Positions 48,401 through 59,885 of a DNA stretch of 64,000 nt are shown one piece after another; position 1 is the first letter of the stretch, and each line of letters starts with the position of its first letter. The notes below the pieces were generated by a model. It ran no database searches and was not told the DNA's origin. It saw only the letters and a list, made by a program, of their open reading frames with translations. Both the position numbers and the translations under genes were made by a program. Origin of the DNA: Episyrphus balteatus (Eukaryota > Arthropoda > Insecta > Diptera > Syrphidae); contig NC_079135.1 in the NCBI RefSeq assembly GCF_945859705.1, forward strand, positions 111,502,288 to 111,566,287, in the 5' to 3' direction.

Positions 48401-49988
48401 TTTATATTTTGAGAAAGGTCCAAATTTTTGCAAAAAAAAAAGTAAAAGTAGATCAGTAATTAAAGTCAACTTTTAAGTGGCCATTTAAATTTTTAACCAA
48501 ACAGATCTTAAAAGAAATATAAAAAAAAAAAACTTGAATGACACATGACATTGGGCGTGTTCAATCAACTCGTCATCCGAAAAGTAGAGCAAAAAGAACT
48601 TGTTCGACTACAAATTGTCATTGAATTCGTAACTTCTTATGAAATCGAAAATTATATAATTGGATTGGGATATCAAAATGTTTATCCATGCAATAATTAC
48701 AATAAATATTACTTATAAGCAAAAAATATGAAAAACAGCAATGTTATCGATAAAGTAGATGTAATTATTTTTATTTATTTTTATTTATTTTCAAGAATAA
48801 AGGGTTTCATAAATGAATTGCTGTACAAATGCTGTAGAAATGAATTAGGGTTTATATCACAGTCACCACTTAAATTGAGTCATGGTAGGGCAGTGCACAT
48901 TTTACATATAAAGTGTTAATTATTGCCACTTGAATACCCCTTACTTAGCTTACTAAAGCTAGGCCTAAGCTTTTCACATCTAGGACATGAAAATTATTCT
49001 TTATTCTTGTAAAGTGATTTCAAAAAGCTTAACTGGCGCCCAATTTGTATTTTTTTTTTAATCTGAACCTAAACTTGATAGATCTCCAGATTTTCCACTC
49101 AATCTACTTAATTTAAACAAAATTAAATATCTGAAATGATTACTCATCACATTTAAACCTTTTTATTTAATTTTTTAGACGCTCAAAAGGGATTCGTTTG
49201 CCCAAAAGCAAATGGTGAATTCGAAGATTCACTGCAATGTGACAAATACTATTCGTGTTCCGATGGTGTGGCAACTGAAAAAATCTGTCCCGATGGTTTG
49301 GTATTCGATCCATTGATCAGGAAGATCAACAAGTGTGATCAACCCTTCAATGTTGATTGTGGAGATCGTACTGAACTTCGTAAGTTTGAAAACAATGCCA
49401 AGATGTAAAAACTTTTTTACTAAACATGATTTTTCCATTGAACTTTGTAGAAGCACCAAAATCCAATGCTTTGTGCCCACGTAAAAATGGTTTTTTCCCA
49501 CATCCCGATGAGACTATTTGCAACGTTTTCTACAATTGCATTGATGGTGATGCCACAGAAATGAAGTGCACAGTTGGATTATGGTTCGATGATTATACTG
49601 GTAACTGCGTGTGGCCCGATTCCACCGGACGTACTGGATGTATTGAAGCTGACAGTAAGTTCTTTGTAAACTCTGACTTAAAAATAAACATCAAACTAAA
49701 CATTTTTCATTGAACTTTTCAGAGAAGAGTCCCGATGGTTTCGTGTGCCCAAAGGATTCAGCTAAGACCGATCGCTCTGGAAACTCTGTTGCTCATCCCA
49801 AGTACGCTCATCCTACCGATTGCCAAAAATTCTACGTGTGCTTGAACGGTGAAGAGCCACGTGATTTGGGTTGTCAAGTTGGTGAAGTATACAACGACGA
49901 AACTGAACGTTGTGATGCTCCCGAAAATGTTCCCGGATGTGAAGATTGGTACAAAGAGAGCGATGAGAAAGAGAATAAGAAGAATTAA
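45500..49988 (+). CDS. obst-A: Obstructor-family chitin-binding protein, obst-A-like
   Basis: A secreted cuticle or tracheal matrix protein that binds chitin through three peritrophin-A (CBM14) domains. Exons: 45500-45554, 49179-49379, 49451-49654, 49723-49988; all four phases agree and give 241 residues. Exon 1 encodes only the signal peptide MKQFAVCAIVAALLVVST; mature protein begins near NAQKGFVCP. Each of the next three exons carries one six-cysteine domain: CDKYYSCSDG and CPDGLVFDP (domain 1), CNVFYNCIDGD and CTVGLWFDDY (domain 2), CQKFYVCLNGEEPRDLGC (domain 3). It ends PGCEDWYKES and a charged tail. The one-domain-per-exon arrangement, size and C-terminus fit obst-A best; other obstructors (obst-B, -E, Gasp) are less similar as I recall them. 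Intron 1 is 3.6 kb and carries repeat debris. Confidence 0.9.
45555..49178. other. obst-A intron 1 with dispersed repeats
   Basis: No internal gene seen. Carries CTGGCGCCCAAT near 45956 and 49031, and degenerate pieces of the repeat family also found in WDR63/DNAI3 introns (near 46490-46640, 46930 and 48860). Confidence 0.5.
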
Positions 49989-50333
49989 GCTGTGAATCTG
50001 TTAATTTTTTCGATATAATTTTTAATATTTTAGTCGTAGCTTATAGTAATATACTCTAGAATATGAAAGGTTTTTTTTTCTTATATATTATATTTTCTTG
50101 TTGTAAGTAAAGAAACCTTTTCCTAAATTAAGATCCTTAGGTTTTCTTCTAGGAGAAAAATTATTATTTTTTTTCATTATTTTTTTTTTTTAATTTCGTT
50201 TGAAATCTTTTATTATTATTTTTTTTTCATTTTGTGTCGCTGACTGCTATTTAAGAGAATAATTTTCTGTGACTGATATTATACTTTTTTGTTTTTCTTT
50301 TTTTTCTGTCCAACATGTTTTCAATTTCTTCCA

Positions 50334-50339
50334 AATAAA
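50334..50339 (+). terminator. Candidate polyadenylation signal of obst-A
   Basis: AATAAA about 350 nt past the stop, at the end of a T-rich 3' UTR. Confidence 0.5.
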
Positions 50340-51009
50340 TTTTTTATAATTTCCAATTTTAACTAAAATTTCTATTCACTATACTTTTTGTTTCTTTAAA
50401 ACGTTTATTTCAAAAACAATTACACTTTTTCTAAAGTTGGCCAAGAATATTAAGCCCAATCCTATATTTTCTAGCTTAGAAATTATTATGTATAACAACA
50501 CCTTGCAAATTGTTTAATATCACATAAAATCACAATTATTTTATACCTTAGACACAATAAAAAAATTCGTTTTAGTTTTTTTTTTATAAAATTTATTGGT
50601 TTTTTCTTTCATTTTCTTTGAATCTTCTCATTTGCTGAATTGCTTTATTAGAAAGGGGCTTTTGTATCGCTTTTTCATACTTGATAACTTTGTTATCAAT
50701 TTTTAATTTGAAAGTTTTGAATGAACAACAACAACTTGTGTGTGTTACCACCAAACCAAGTTCATAGGGCGGAGTTATCAAGGGGCACGGTAGTGCCCAG
50801 CCAAGTTCTCTAGCAACTTTGGCACTACACCCTTATTTACAGGAAACAACTCAGGCCATTTTCGACCCCCCTCTAACTTCCACACCAAAGATGCTAGAAA
50901 TTTCAAACTCACTACATTTGTTGAGCTCGTAAAAATCAAACTCCTCACAAAATTTCAGCCTCCTACGATGAGTAGTTTCTGAGATATAGGGCTTCAAAAA
51001 TCGCAAAAA

Positions 51010-51045
51010 CCGTAACTGACTCACTGACTCACTGACTCACTGACA
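51010..51045 (+). repeat. (TGACTCAC)n microsatellite
   Basis: About four copies of an 8-bp unit, immediately upstream of the 147-bp array. TGACTCA is also the AP-1 core sequence, probably by chance. Confidence 0.8.
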
Positions 51046-51049
51046 GATC

Positions 51050-51945
51050 ATCAAAATTATGGAGAACTTCCCGATATCGTAGAAACTTGAAATTTTACAC
51101 GGTGATAGGACTTGTGGTGTATACAAAGGAAAAAATCGAAAATTTGAGATTTTCAATTCAGGGGGCGTGGCATCCGCCCATTTCCGCTGAATTTTCATCA
51201 TATATTATAGAGCACTTCTGATTATCGTAGAATCTTGAAATTTGGTAGAATAGTAGAGCTGGTAGTTAATACAAAGGAAAAAATTTAAAACTTGAGAGTT
51301 TCAGCCAGGGGGCGTGGCAACCGCCCATTTCTGCTGAATTTTCATAAATTATTATAGAGCACTTCTGAATGTCGTAGAATCTTGAAATTTGGTAGAATAG
51401 TAGAGCTGGTAGTTTATACAAAGGAATAAATTTAAAATTTGAGAATTTCAGCCAGGGGGCGTGGCAACCGCCCATTTCCGCTGAATTTTCATAAATTATT
51501 ATAGAGCACTTCTGATTGTCGTAGAATCTTGAAATTTGGTAGAATAGTAGAGCTGGTAGTTCATACAAAGGAAAAAATTTAAAACTTGAGAATTTCAGCC
51601 AGGGGGCGTGGCAACCGCCCATTACCGCTGAGTTTTCATAAATTATTATAGAGCACTTCTGATTGTCGTAGAATCTTGAAATTTGGTAGAATGGTAGAGC
51701 TGGTAGTTTATACAAAGGAAAAAATTTTAAATTTGAGAATTTCAGCCAGGGGGCGTGGCAACCGGCATTCCCGCTGAATTTTCATCAAATATTATAGAGC
51801 ACTTCTGATTGTCGTAGAATCTTTAAATTTGGTAGAATGGTGGAGCTGGTAGTTTACACAAAGGAAAAAATGTAAAGTTTGAGAATTTCAGGCAGGGGGC
51901 GTGGCAACCACCCATTTTCACTGAATTTTCATCAAATATAGAGAT
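51050..51945 (+). repeat. Tandem array of a 147-bp unit
   Basis: Six copies marked by GGGGGCGTGG starting at 51161, 51308, 51455, 51602, 51749 and 51895: spacing 147, 147, 147, 147 and 146 bp. Each unit also has CTGAATTTTCAT, AGAGCACTTCTGA, GTCGTAGAATCTTGAAATTT and GAGCTGGTAGTT. A 149-codon minus-strand open frame in it is simply 49-residue repeats and is not a gene. Confidence 0.95.
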
Positions 51946-51984
51946 TTTATATTCTACAGCCATACCTTGCAAAAAGTAGTGAAA

Positions 51985-52326
51985 TCACAACAAAAACATT
52001 ACTGTTAAAAAAAGAGCCAAGTTCTCTTATATTGATATTATGCTGGCACAAAAAGTACTGAGATGTAAAAGTGTACCAAGTTCTCAAGTTTGGGTTCAAA
52101 TTCGTATCAATAAAATTTTGATTGTTTACTTGGCAATTTTTGAAATAACTTTAAAAATCGATAATTAAGAAAAATTGTCAAGAGAACAATCAAAATTTTA
52201 TTGATACGAATTTGAACCCAAACTTGAGAACTTGGTACACTTTTACATCTCAGTACTTTTTGTGCCAGCATAATATCAATATAAGAGAACTTGGCTCTTT
52301 TTTTAACAGTAATGTTTTTGTTGTGA
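51985..52326. mobile_element. 342-bp palindromic fold-back element, perfect 142-bp arms
   Basis: Left arm 51985-52126 and right arm 52185-52326 are exact inverse copies by eye. The loop is 58 bp, and its outer part continues the symmetry with mismatches. The ends read TCACAACAAAAACATT. No coding capacity. Such identity implies recent origin or gene conversion between the arms. Confidence 0.9.
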
Positions 52327-53702
52327 TAGCTATTTCACGGGGACCAACCCGATCATCAGAATCCTTTACAAATAATTAACATAAGCGACAAAAATGTTAA
52401 CTGTCTTATAATACCTCTAAGGTGTTCGTTCTTAAGCTGGTTTCACAGTTGACATTTAAATTCTAATGGCTAATTTCATAAAGCCCTTTTAAATATTTAT
52501 CTGGATTTTACATTTATAAAACCTAATTTAAAAGTTTAAAAGTCAGTTAAATGTAAATTATATTATAAATTATAATACTATTGAGAAATTAAACTTTTTT
52601 ACTTCTAAAAATATTAAAATGTGGACTAAAATTTTTAAAAATTTAAGGGCCCTCCTAGGGTTCTGTAAGTAGTGCTTTATGTGGTCAAAAGCGTTTGTTT
52701 GTGTCCCACTACTTTCGTTCGAATGTGATCTACTTTTACTTAAAAATGTACAACTGTCAATTTCCGCGTTCCTTTGTAAGTGGTAAACTGTGAATGAGGA
52801 GACGATAAGTAGAACTTGTACTACAATCAACACATTATTTTCAGCTTGAGAAGACAGGAGTGTGAAGTTGTTGTACTAGATTTCCTACCTCCTTCAAAGT
52901 AACGCAGTTGTCAAACTGGGTCTTAAGATTTTAACCTTTAAATGGTGAAAACCAGATTCGTGATAAATGCCAAAGTACTTCTAGTGTTTTATTTCCACTA
53001 AGTTTTGAGGTGTGAAATAGATGCGTTTGATCTTCTTGCTATCGAGAAAATTTAATATACATTTTTTTTTTATTTTGAAATTTTGTTTTTGTTATATCCG
53101 ATTTCAATGTTTTATGTTTGATCAGATAGTCCTCTTAATAACTAAAGGCCATTTACTGAAAAGAAAATATTTAATATTTAAGTCTAACACAAACACATAC
53201 CTCCGTACAATTTTATAAACATTGTATAACTTTATACAACTGTTTAAATTTGGAAAATAAAGCATATATTTGAAAAAAATTTATACAGTGTATAGATAGA
53301 CAAAAATCTTAATAATACGACTGTTAGAGTTTTGTATATCGTTTTGAAATTCTATTACATTTTATTCACCGCAGTTTTAAACTAAAAATTCCTTATAAAA
53401 AAAAACTTTTCTGCAGTATTTTATCGTTTAGATATTTATGAAAGCTTTTAGTTCATAGTTTTGCATGACCTATGAAATATTCATGCCAAGGTAAGGTTTT
53501 TAGTGATAATTTAACTCTTATTACACACGCGACGATTCACTTAAACAGGCCACATAATTTCAGCTATTTTTCGCTTTGAAGATAAAAAATGTATAGATAA
53601 ATAAATTCTATGAGAATTGCGTACACTATGGCGTATACGTGTTTTTTTTTATTTCAATAATTTTGTACTTGCGAGGTATAGGTACTATAGGGCAAGTTTA
53701 GG
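52327..53702. other. Intergenic, no gene seen
   Basis: A GCTGGTTTCACAGTTGACATT block near 52437 belongs to the dispersed repeat family in the introns of WDR63/DNAI3 and obst-A. GGCGTATACGTG near 53630 matches another dispersed end. No open frame of note. Confidence 0.45.
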
Positions 53703-54710
53703 ATTCGTAAAAAAAATCGAACTTGAAATAACAATTTTACATTATATTACGATGATGGAGAATGTTAAAAAAGTGGGTCTGTCTGTATATGTAAATCGAG
53801 CTAGAGCCTAAGCTACTGGAGTGATTTTGTTTAAATTTGGTAGTAACAGTTTTGGTGGATTCCATAGAGGACAAAAAAAAACTAACGGTACCTGTCATAT
53901 AACGGAAATAGAAAAGTTAATTAAAAAAAAAACGGCTCTAAAGATTTTGATTAAAATTTTTGTGTGTAGTATTACACATAAGAGCCAAATTTTTAAATAA
54001 AAAAAATATTTTCTATACCGTTATTAACGGATAATTTATAAGTTCAAGTGACCTCAACTCCAAAAATTTATAAAGCGTTTCGCCCATGTACGACAGTGGG
54101 CTCATCAGTTAGATCTGTCCAACCCTTACCAATACGCCTTATTTTGGTCGATGTTTACCGACACTATAAAAAACTCACAGCATGACTATATTGTAGTACA
54201 GATCTAACTGTCATACCTGGGCGAAACGCTTTATAAATTTTTGGAGTTGAGGTCACTTGAACTTATAAATTGAATTATATTTCATCGCTCCACTTAAAAT
54301 AAAAATAGTTTTAATAATTTTTTGTTATTTTTTTTCTTCGTTAAAAGCGTTTAAGTAAAGGTAATATTAATATTTGTGAAAATTTTTAAAAAACACATTT
54401 TTTGATTTTTAAAAAAAAATATTTAATTTTTTTTTTTTCGAAAAATCAATTTTTTGAAAACGGTTTTGTGAAATTTTGAAATAAATAAAATGGCATACTT
54501 GTTTTTTTTGTGTAAAATATCATTTAAAACGGTGTTTAATTAATTATAAAAATAGATTTTATTTTTTATTTTTATTAAATTTCTTGAAAATATCATATTT
54601 TCGCTAATTTTCTTGAATAAAAAGCTTTAACGTTAGAGTTATTTATTATTATATTATTATACCCATAAGCATAAGAGCAAGTACGTGCGACCACGGTCGT
54701 GAATTTTATT
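53703..54710 (+). mobile_element. Interspersed repeat copy C
   Basis: Third copy of the family at 38802, in the same orientation, with a short GTCTGTCTGT tract. It is split by the fold-back element at 54033-54271. It ends about 270 bp before the first odorant receptor. Confidence 0.7.
54033..54271. mobile_element. Fold-back element nested in repeat copy C
   Basis: Perfect 54-bp inverted arms beginning AATTTATAAGTTCAAGTGAC and ending CGTTTCGCCCA. Imperfect symmetry continues inward to AGATCTG. The left arm matches the fragment at 20186. Non-coding. Confidence 0.85.
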
Positions 54711-54979
54711 TTTTAATGGATACTAAACCTTGTGATATAGTCAAGTACAAAAAAGGTAGTATTTACTAAGTTTATGATACCAAAAACGTCATGTAAACTA
54801 CATAATTGATAAAGTTTCTTACTGTTATAACTTTATTTAACAAAAGCTTACTGTCCATTATAATTATAGTTATTTGAAACCACCCATACAATGAATTTAT
54901 AATTCTACCTCTATTCTATGCTTCCTATAAAAAAAAAGAATGATGTAACAGTCTTTTATAATCGCAAAAACCTTCCACC

Positions 54980-56318
54980 ATGGAGCTTGACATACTACAA
55001 CCAATAAGGCTATCAATTGGAATTTTAAAACTATTTGGATTATGGAGACTTGACAATAAATACAATTCATTCTACAGAATCTACACATATTTTTTACACT
55101 TTATTACAACTTTTTTGACAACAACACTAATGTGGACGAGTGTTTTTAAAGCCAAAAATTTCGAAGAATTTACTGAACCTCTTTATATGGCACTCACAAT
55201 GTTTGGATTATCAGTAAAAGTGATAAATATTTTGAATCTAAACAAATTGGTTGTAAATTTTCTCAAACAACTCGAAGACGACCAACATTTTCGTGTGAAA
55301 AATCCTGAGGAATTAAAGATTTTGAAAAAATCTCTCCGAATCCTTTATGGTGTTGTTGTTTTTTACACTAGTGCAGCTTTTGCAATTATTGTATTTGGAT
55401 TTAGTGTAGCTGCTTATGGAAAAGAGAGAGTTTTGGTTTATCCTGCATGGATGCCCTTTGATTATCAATGCAACTCAAAGAACTATATGTTGGCTTATTT
55501 CCATCAATTAGTTGGAATGGTTGTGGCATGTTTAGCAAATACGTCTCTCGATATGCTGCAATGTTACTTACTGCACAGTGTTTCTTTAATATATTTAATA
55601 GTTGGTCATCGACTGACAGCGCTGGGAAAGGATTTGAACAATTTCTCCAATAATTTTGAAGTGAACAAAATTATTTTGGATGATTTAAGGGATATAATAA
55701 AAGTTCATAATTTAGCAAAAAAGTATGCAATTTTTTTGTTAATTTTTTAAAATTTTATTTGACATTTTATATTTTATTTAAGATTAACAGTTGATTGTGA
55801 ACGATTTTTATCAAAACCGATATTTACTCAAATCTTATTGAGTGCGTTTGTACTATGTTTTACTGGATATCGTTTAACATTTGTATAATACAAATATTTA
55901 AATTTTACTTTTTAATAAGCTTTTTTTTAATTCCAGATGTCCTTTAGGGATAATCCTGGACGATTTATCATAATGATGGACTATCTTTTCGTTATTAGCC
56001 TGCAAATATATTTACCATGTCATTATGGAAATCAAGTTACTATTGAAGCTGGTAAGCTAAGTGCAGCACTTTACACATCAAACTGGACATATTTTCCAAT
56101 GAAATCAAAGAAAATTATATGTTTATATATGGAACTTTTGAAGGAGCCCATTTCTGTTAAGGCTGGTGGTTTTTTCCAGATTGGAATACCAACATTTGGA
56201 AAGGTAGACAAATTTACTTTAAGTTATATTGAATCATAATTTTGTAATTTCTTTGCTCTTTTAGACTCTGAACAATGCATACAGTTTCTTTGCTGTTCTT
56301 ATCAGGATGAAAAGCTAG
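54980..56318 (+). CDS. Odorant receptor, Or94a/Or94b-like, copy 1
   Basis: Insect odorant receptors (7tm_6) form ligand-gated cation channels with Orco in sensory neuron dendrites. Exons: 54980-55722, 55783-55882, 55937-56203, 56265-56318 (387 residues). The start Met follows a CCACC context and aligns with the two sister genes. Landmarks: LKLFGLWRLDN near the N-terminus; MWTSVF in the first membrane segment; YPAWMPFDY in the second outer loop; LDMLQCYLLHSVSLIY; RDNPGRFI; IYLPCHYGNQVTIEAGKLS in the last third; and the terminal NNAYSFFAVLIRMK, the most conserved part of the family. All are close to Or94a/Or94b as I recall them. No break seen, so the gene looks functional. A candidate AATAAA is at 56419. 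Confidence 0.92.
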
Positions 56319-56572
56319 ATAGATGTTTACGCAGAAATTTACTATAGATTATGACATTATTTATTACTATATATTTTATTAATATAGTATGATTGTAGCT
56401 ATATAAGAGGACTGTCAAAATAAAATGCATGTAATTGGTTGCATGTAAGCGCTGTTCTAGACAGCATTTCTATGCGAGATAAAAAAAAAACAAAAAACAG
56501 AAAGATTTAAATTGTATACAAATAAAAAAAAATTATTCATTTTTTAAATCCAAATAATTATGTATAACATTT

Positions 56573-56812
56573 ACGGCCATATTATTCACTAGTTTAAAAA
56601 ATACACCTGGATGTAAGGAAATTGAAATGTCAAAAATAAATCCAAATCCATGATATTCACTATCACACAGACAAAAAATAGTCATTTTTAACTATTTTTT
56701 AACTATTTTCATAGTTAAAATCGGGATAACTATTTTGGATTTGGATTTATTTTTGACATTTGACAATTTTACATCCAGATGTATTTTTTAAACTAGTGAA
56801 TAATATGGCCGT
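56573..56812. mobile_element. MITE between odorant receptors 1 and 2
   Basis: Terminal inverted repeats ACGGCCATATTATTCACTAG at 56573 with the exact inverse ending at 56812. Inner matched blocks are AAAAATACA(C/T)CTGGATGTAA and GTCAAAAATAAATCCAAATC. About 240 bp, non-coding. Confidence 0.85.
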
Positions 56813-56879
56813 TAAGGGTGCAATATTTTTTGTACTAAAAATTTTCCTTGAAATCAATTTATTTGTTTACAAGAAAGTC

Positions 56880-58480
56880 AGATTCAAATTAAGTTTTTGG
56901 TTACCCACTTTTTTGGCATTCTCTATAATCGTAAAGTCATATCTGATTGTAACCGATTTTTTTACGAATCTTTATTTGCCCTATAGCATCCATATCGCAA
57001 GTAAAACGAGTTTTGAAAAATTAACATACGGGAGCGGGTCAAAATTCTTTTTCAAAATAAAATTCTGCTTTTTTAAATTCTATTTTTTTTTTTTTAATTT
57101 TGCCAGCATATATTTGAACAAAAAAAATCTACAAAGATAAATATGCAAAAATTCTGCTAATTCTGTTTTTTTTTGTATAGCATTTTTGAGCTAACTTAAC
57201 AAAAATACCTTCACCTCATCAAAGTAATTCAAGTTTGGTACTTTACTTTTTGTTGTTTAACTGCGCCAATATTTTTCAAAAAGAGTAGACTGGACATGAT
57301 TCATACCATTAAAAAATTATTAAAAATGATGTTGTGTCATACAAAACATTTCGGCAGAACATTATTTTACAAAATTCTGCAAACAAAAATAAAAAAGGGT
57401 TTGGAATATGTTAAAGAGCGTGTGCTTTTTAGCAGTTTAAAAACCTCTTTTTTTATTTCTTTCAGCATTTATGAAAAGCAGAATTTTGTTCGAATTACAA
57501 AATTAAAAGTGCCTGCCACAACAACCGTTTTTTTTTTAATCAGATTTCAACAATTTTTTTGTATACAAAAGCATTTAGGTATATTATTTTAATATAAGCC
57601 AAAAATAAAACTTTGAAAAAATTTTTAAATAAAAAAAAACATCACATTGAATTTTTTGAAATTTTGGTTTTAGGTGTTAATTAATAAGTGCAACTAAATG
57701 GCATACCAACTTTATTTTAAAAATGTTAGAAAAAATAAATCACTTTAAGATAGATCTTCAAAAAAGTTCACATGAATTTTATTAACCAAATGGCTTAAAC
57801 AAAAACAAACTTTTTTTCGAAATTGGTGTATGTCACTTACCGTTATTTTGGTCCTAAAAAAATACTTTCAAAAACCCATCGAGCTACATACCAAGTTTAA
57901 AGTTAATTGAGTCATCCGTTTTTGGTCCAACTCCGTATATATCAAACAGAAAGACAGAATTGCATGACCCACTTTTTTCGAATTGTTGTAATCTCATGTT
58001 TAATTGTTAAGAATAACTTAATATGTAGGGATTGTCAGGGTTTGAAGAAGGTTGGGTCGAAGCAAGAAAACAAGCTATTTCGAAGATGGCACACCTACTT
58101 TAGATCTTTACAAATGACTGTGAGAAATACTTTTCTGTTATTATTTCTGCAGTTATTTGATAATGGATTTGTTTTTTATTGATTTTATTAAATGTGGAAG
58201 TGTAGATTTTCATTACTAAATGAGGGTTAACACAAATTTAAAAAAGTACATACCCATCAAGGGCTATAAACATAGACACCATAATTAATATCCAAAATTA
58301 ATGTCTCTTACGTACATTTATATTATATTATATTATATATTATATATTAACCCCTAATCATTCAAATCGTTTTGTATCATGTCATTTAAATGAAATCATT
58401 CTGATATAACAATTAACAAAAACCTATAGAACCGCCCACATCAATTAAGGATAGAATAATTGTTAGTTGTCCAACAATTG
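56880..58480 (-). mobile_element. Inverse fragments of the GTCT-type interspersed repeat
   Basis: On the minus strand, 56960-56915 gives ATAGAGAATGCCAAAAAAGT. The stretch 57995-57600 gives GGTCCTAAAAAAA-type and GGTATGCCATTT-type blocks seen in copies A to C. The middle is other AT-rich DNA. A (TATAT) tract lies at 58318-58352. No gene here. Confidence 0.5.
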
Positions 58481-58489
58481 ACTTAACCA

Positions 58490-58497
58490 TATAAATA
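58490..58497 (+). promoter_or_regulatory. TATA box of odorant receptor 2
   Basis: TATAAATA lies 59 bp upstream of the ATG at 58549. Transcription would start about 30 bp downstream, near 58520, which excludes the upstream in-frame ATG at 58510 and supports 58549 as the start. Confidence 0.6.
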
Positions 58498-58548
58498 CCA
58501 CCATCAAATTTGGTTTATTTAACATTATACCAAAAAACTCTTTACACC

Positions 58549-59885
58549 ATGAAACTAAACATAGTTGAACCAGTGAGAGTATCGGTTGGAATTCTAAAGC
58601 TCTTTGGATTATGGAGACTAGACAACGAATACAATTCAATCTACAGAGTTTATACTTATATCTTAAATATTATCACAACTTTTTCAAACACAATATCAAT
58701 GTGGACGAGTGTTGCGACAGCTAAAAATGTCGAAGAATTTACTGAACCTCTTTTCATGTCACTCACCATGCTAGTACTTTCCGTAAAAGCTATAAATATT
58801 TTGTATCTAAACAGCCTTGCATTTAATTTTTTGAAACAGCTCAAAAGCAAAGATTTTCATCTTAACAGTCCCAAGGAATTGAAAAATTTCAAAGATTCTC
58901 TGCAAATGTTTTATATTGTGTCAATAGTTTACACATGTTCTAGTTTTATGGTTTTTATAATCGGATTCAGTTTAGTTGCTTTCGGATCAAAGTGTGAATT
59001 GCCGTATATAACTTGGCTACCTTTTGAACATCGATATGATGCAAAGTATTTTTGGTTGGCATACTCTTATCAATTTGTTGGATTATTTGTAGCATGCTTA
59101 TCGAATGTGTCGCTTGATATGTTGCAATGTTATTTTCTCCGAAGTGTGTCTTTAATATATTTTGTCATTGGGAGTAATCTGGCTAATCTTGGAAATGATA
59201 TTGACAAGATTTCTAACAGTTTTGATGTGGATAAAAAAATTCTAATGGATTTGAAAGAAATTATAAAAGTTCATAATTTTGCCAAAAAGTATGCAACAAA
59301 TTTATTCAAACGAACTTTTTCATTCAATTTGTGTGTCTTTAAAAGGTTAACAGCAGACTGTGAACGCTTATTATCTGTGCCAATTTTTGTTCAGGTCCTT
59401 TTAAGTGCATTTGTCTTGTGCTTCACTGCATATCAGCTAAGTTCTGTAAGTTCTTCAAGGACAAACTTACTATTATGACCAAAGTTCAAACGTTTTCTTT
59501 TCCAGATGTCAATCACAGATAGTCCAGGACAATTTATTGCAACTACGAATTTTCTTTTTGTTATGGGATTGCAGATATATTTGCCATGTCATTATGGAAA
59601 TCAAATAACTCTTGAAGCTGGAAAGTTAAGTGGGGCACTTTATAGCTCAAATTGGACAGCTTTTCCTCAAAAATCAAAGAAGATTATCTCATTGTACATG
59701 GAGTTTTTGAAGGAACCCATTTACGTAAAAGCTGGCAAATTTTTTCAAATTGGAATACCCACGTTTGCAAAGGTCTGTTTTTCAAAGTTGTAAAGATTTA
59801 TTAAATACATAAATAAACTTTTATTTTTCAGACTGTTAACAATGCGTACAGTTTTTTTGCAGTCCTGATTCGTATGAAAAATTAA
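58549..59885 (+). CDS. Odorant receptor, Or94a/Or94b-like, copy 2
   Basis: Tandem sister of copy 1. Exons: 58549-59288, 59346-59445, 59506-59772, 59832-59885 (386 residues). Intron 1 (57 nt) has no stop and keeps the frame open, but the donor GTATGC, the acceptor TTTAAAAG and the sister genes show it is removed. Landmarks: LKLFGLWRLDNEYNS, MWTSVATAKNVEEFTEPLF, LPYITWLPFEHRYDAKYFWL, LDMLQCYFLRSVSLIYFVIG, TDSPGQFI, IYLPCHYGNQITLEAGKLSG and NNAYSFFAVLIRMKN. Exons 2, 3 and 4 have exactly the same lengths as in copy 1 (100, 267 and 54 nt). It appears intact. Confidence 0.92.

Noticed and set aside
51266..51715. 149-codon minus-strand ORF with 49-residue repeats
   Set aside because: It is the translation of the 147-bp tandem repeat and ends with the array.
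58510..58548. Upstream in-frame ATG for odorant receptor 2
   Set aside because: The TATA box at 58490 would place transcription start at about 58520, and the sister genes begin at the position matching 58549.
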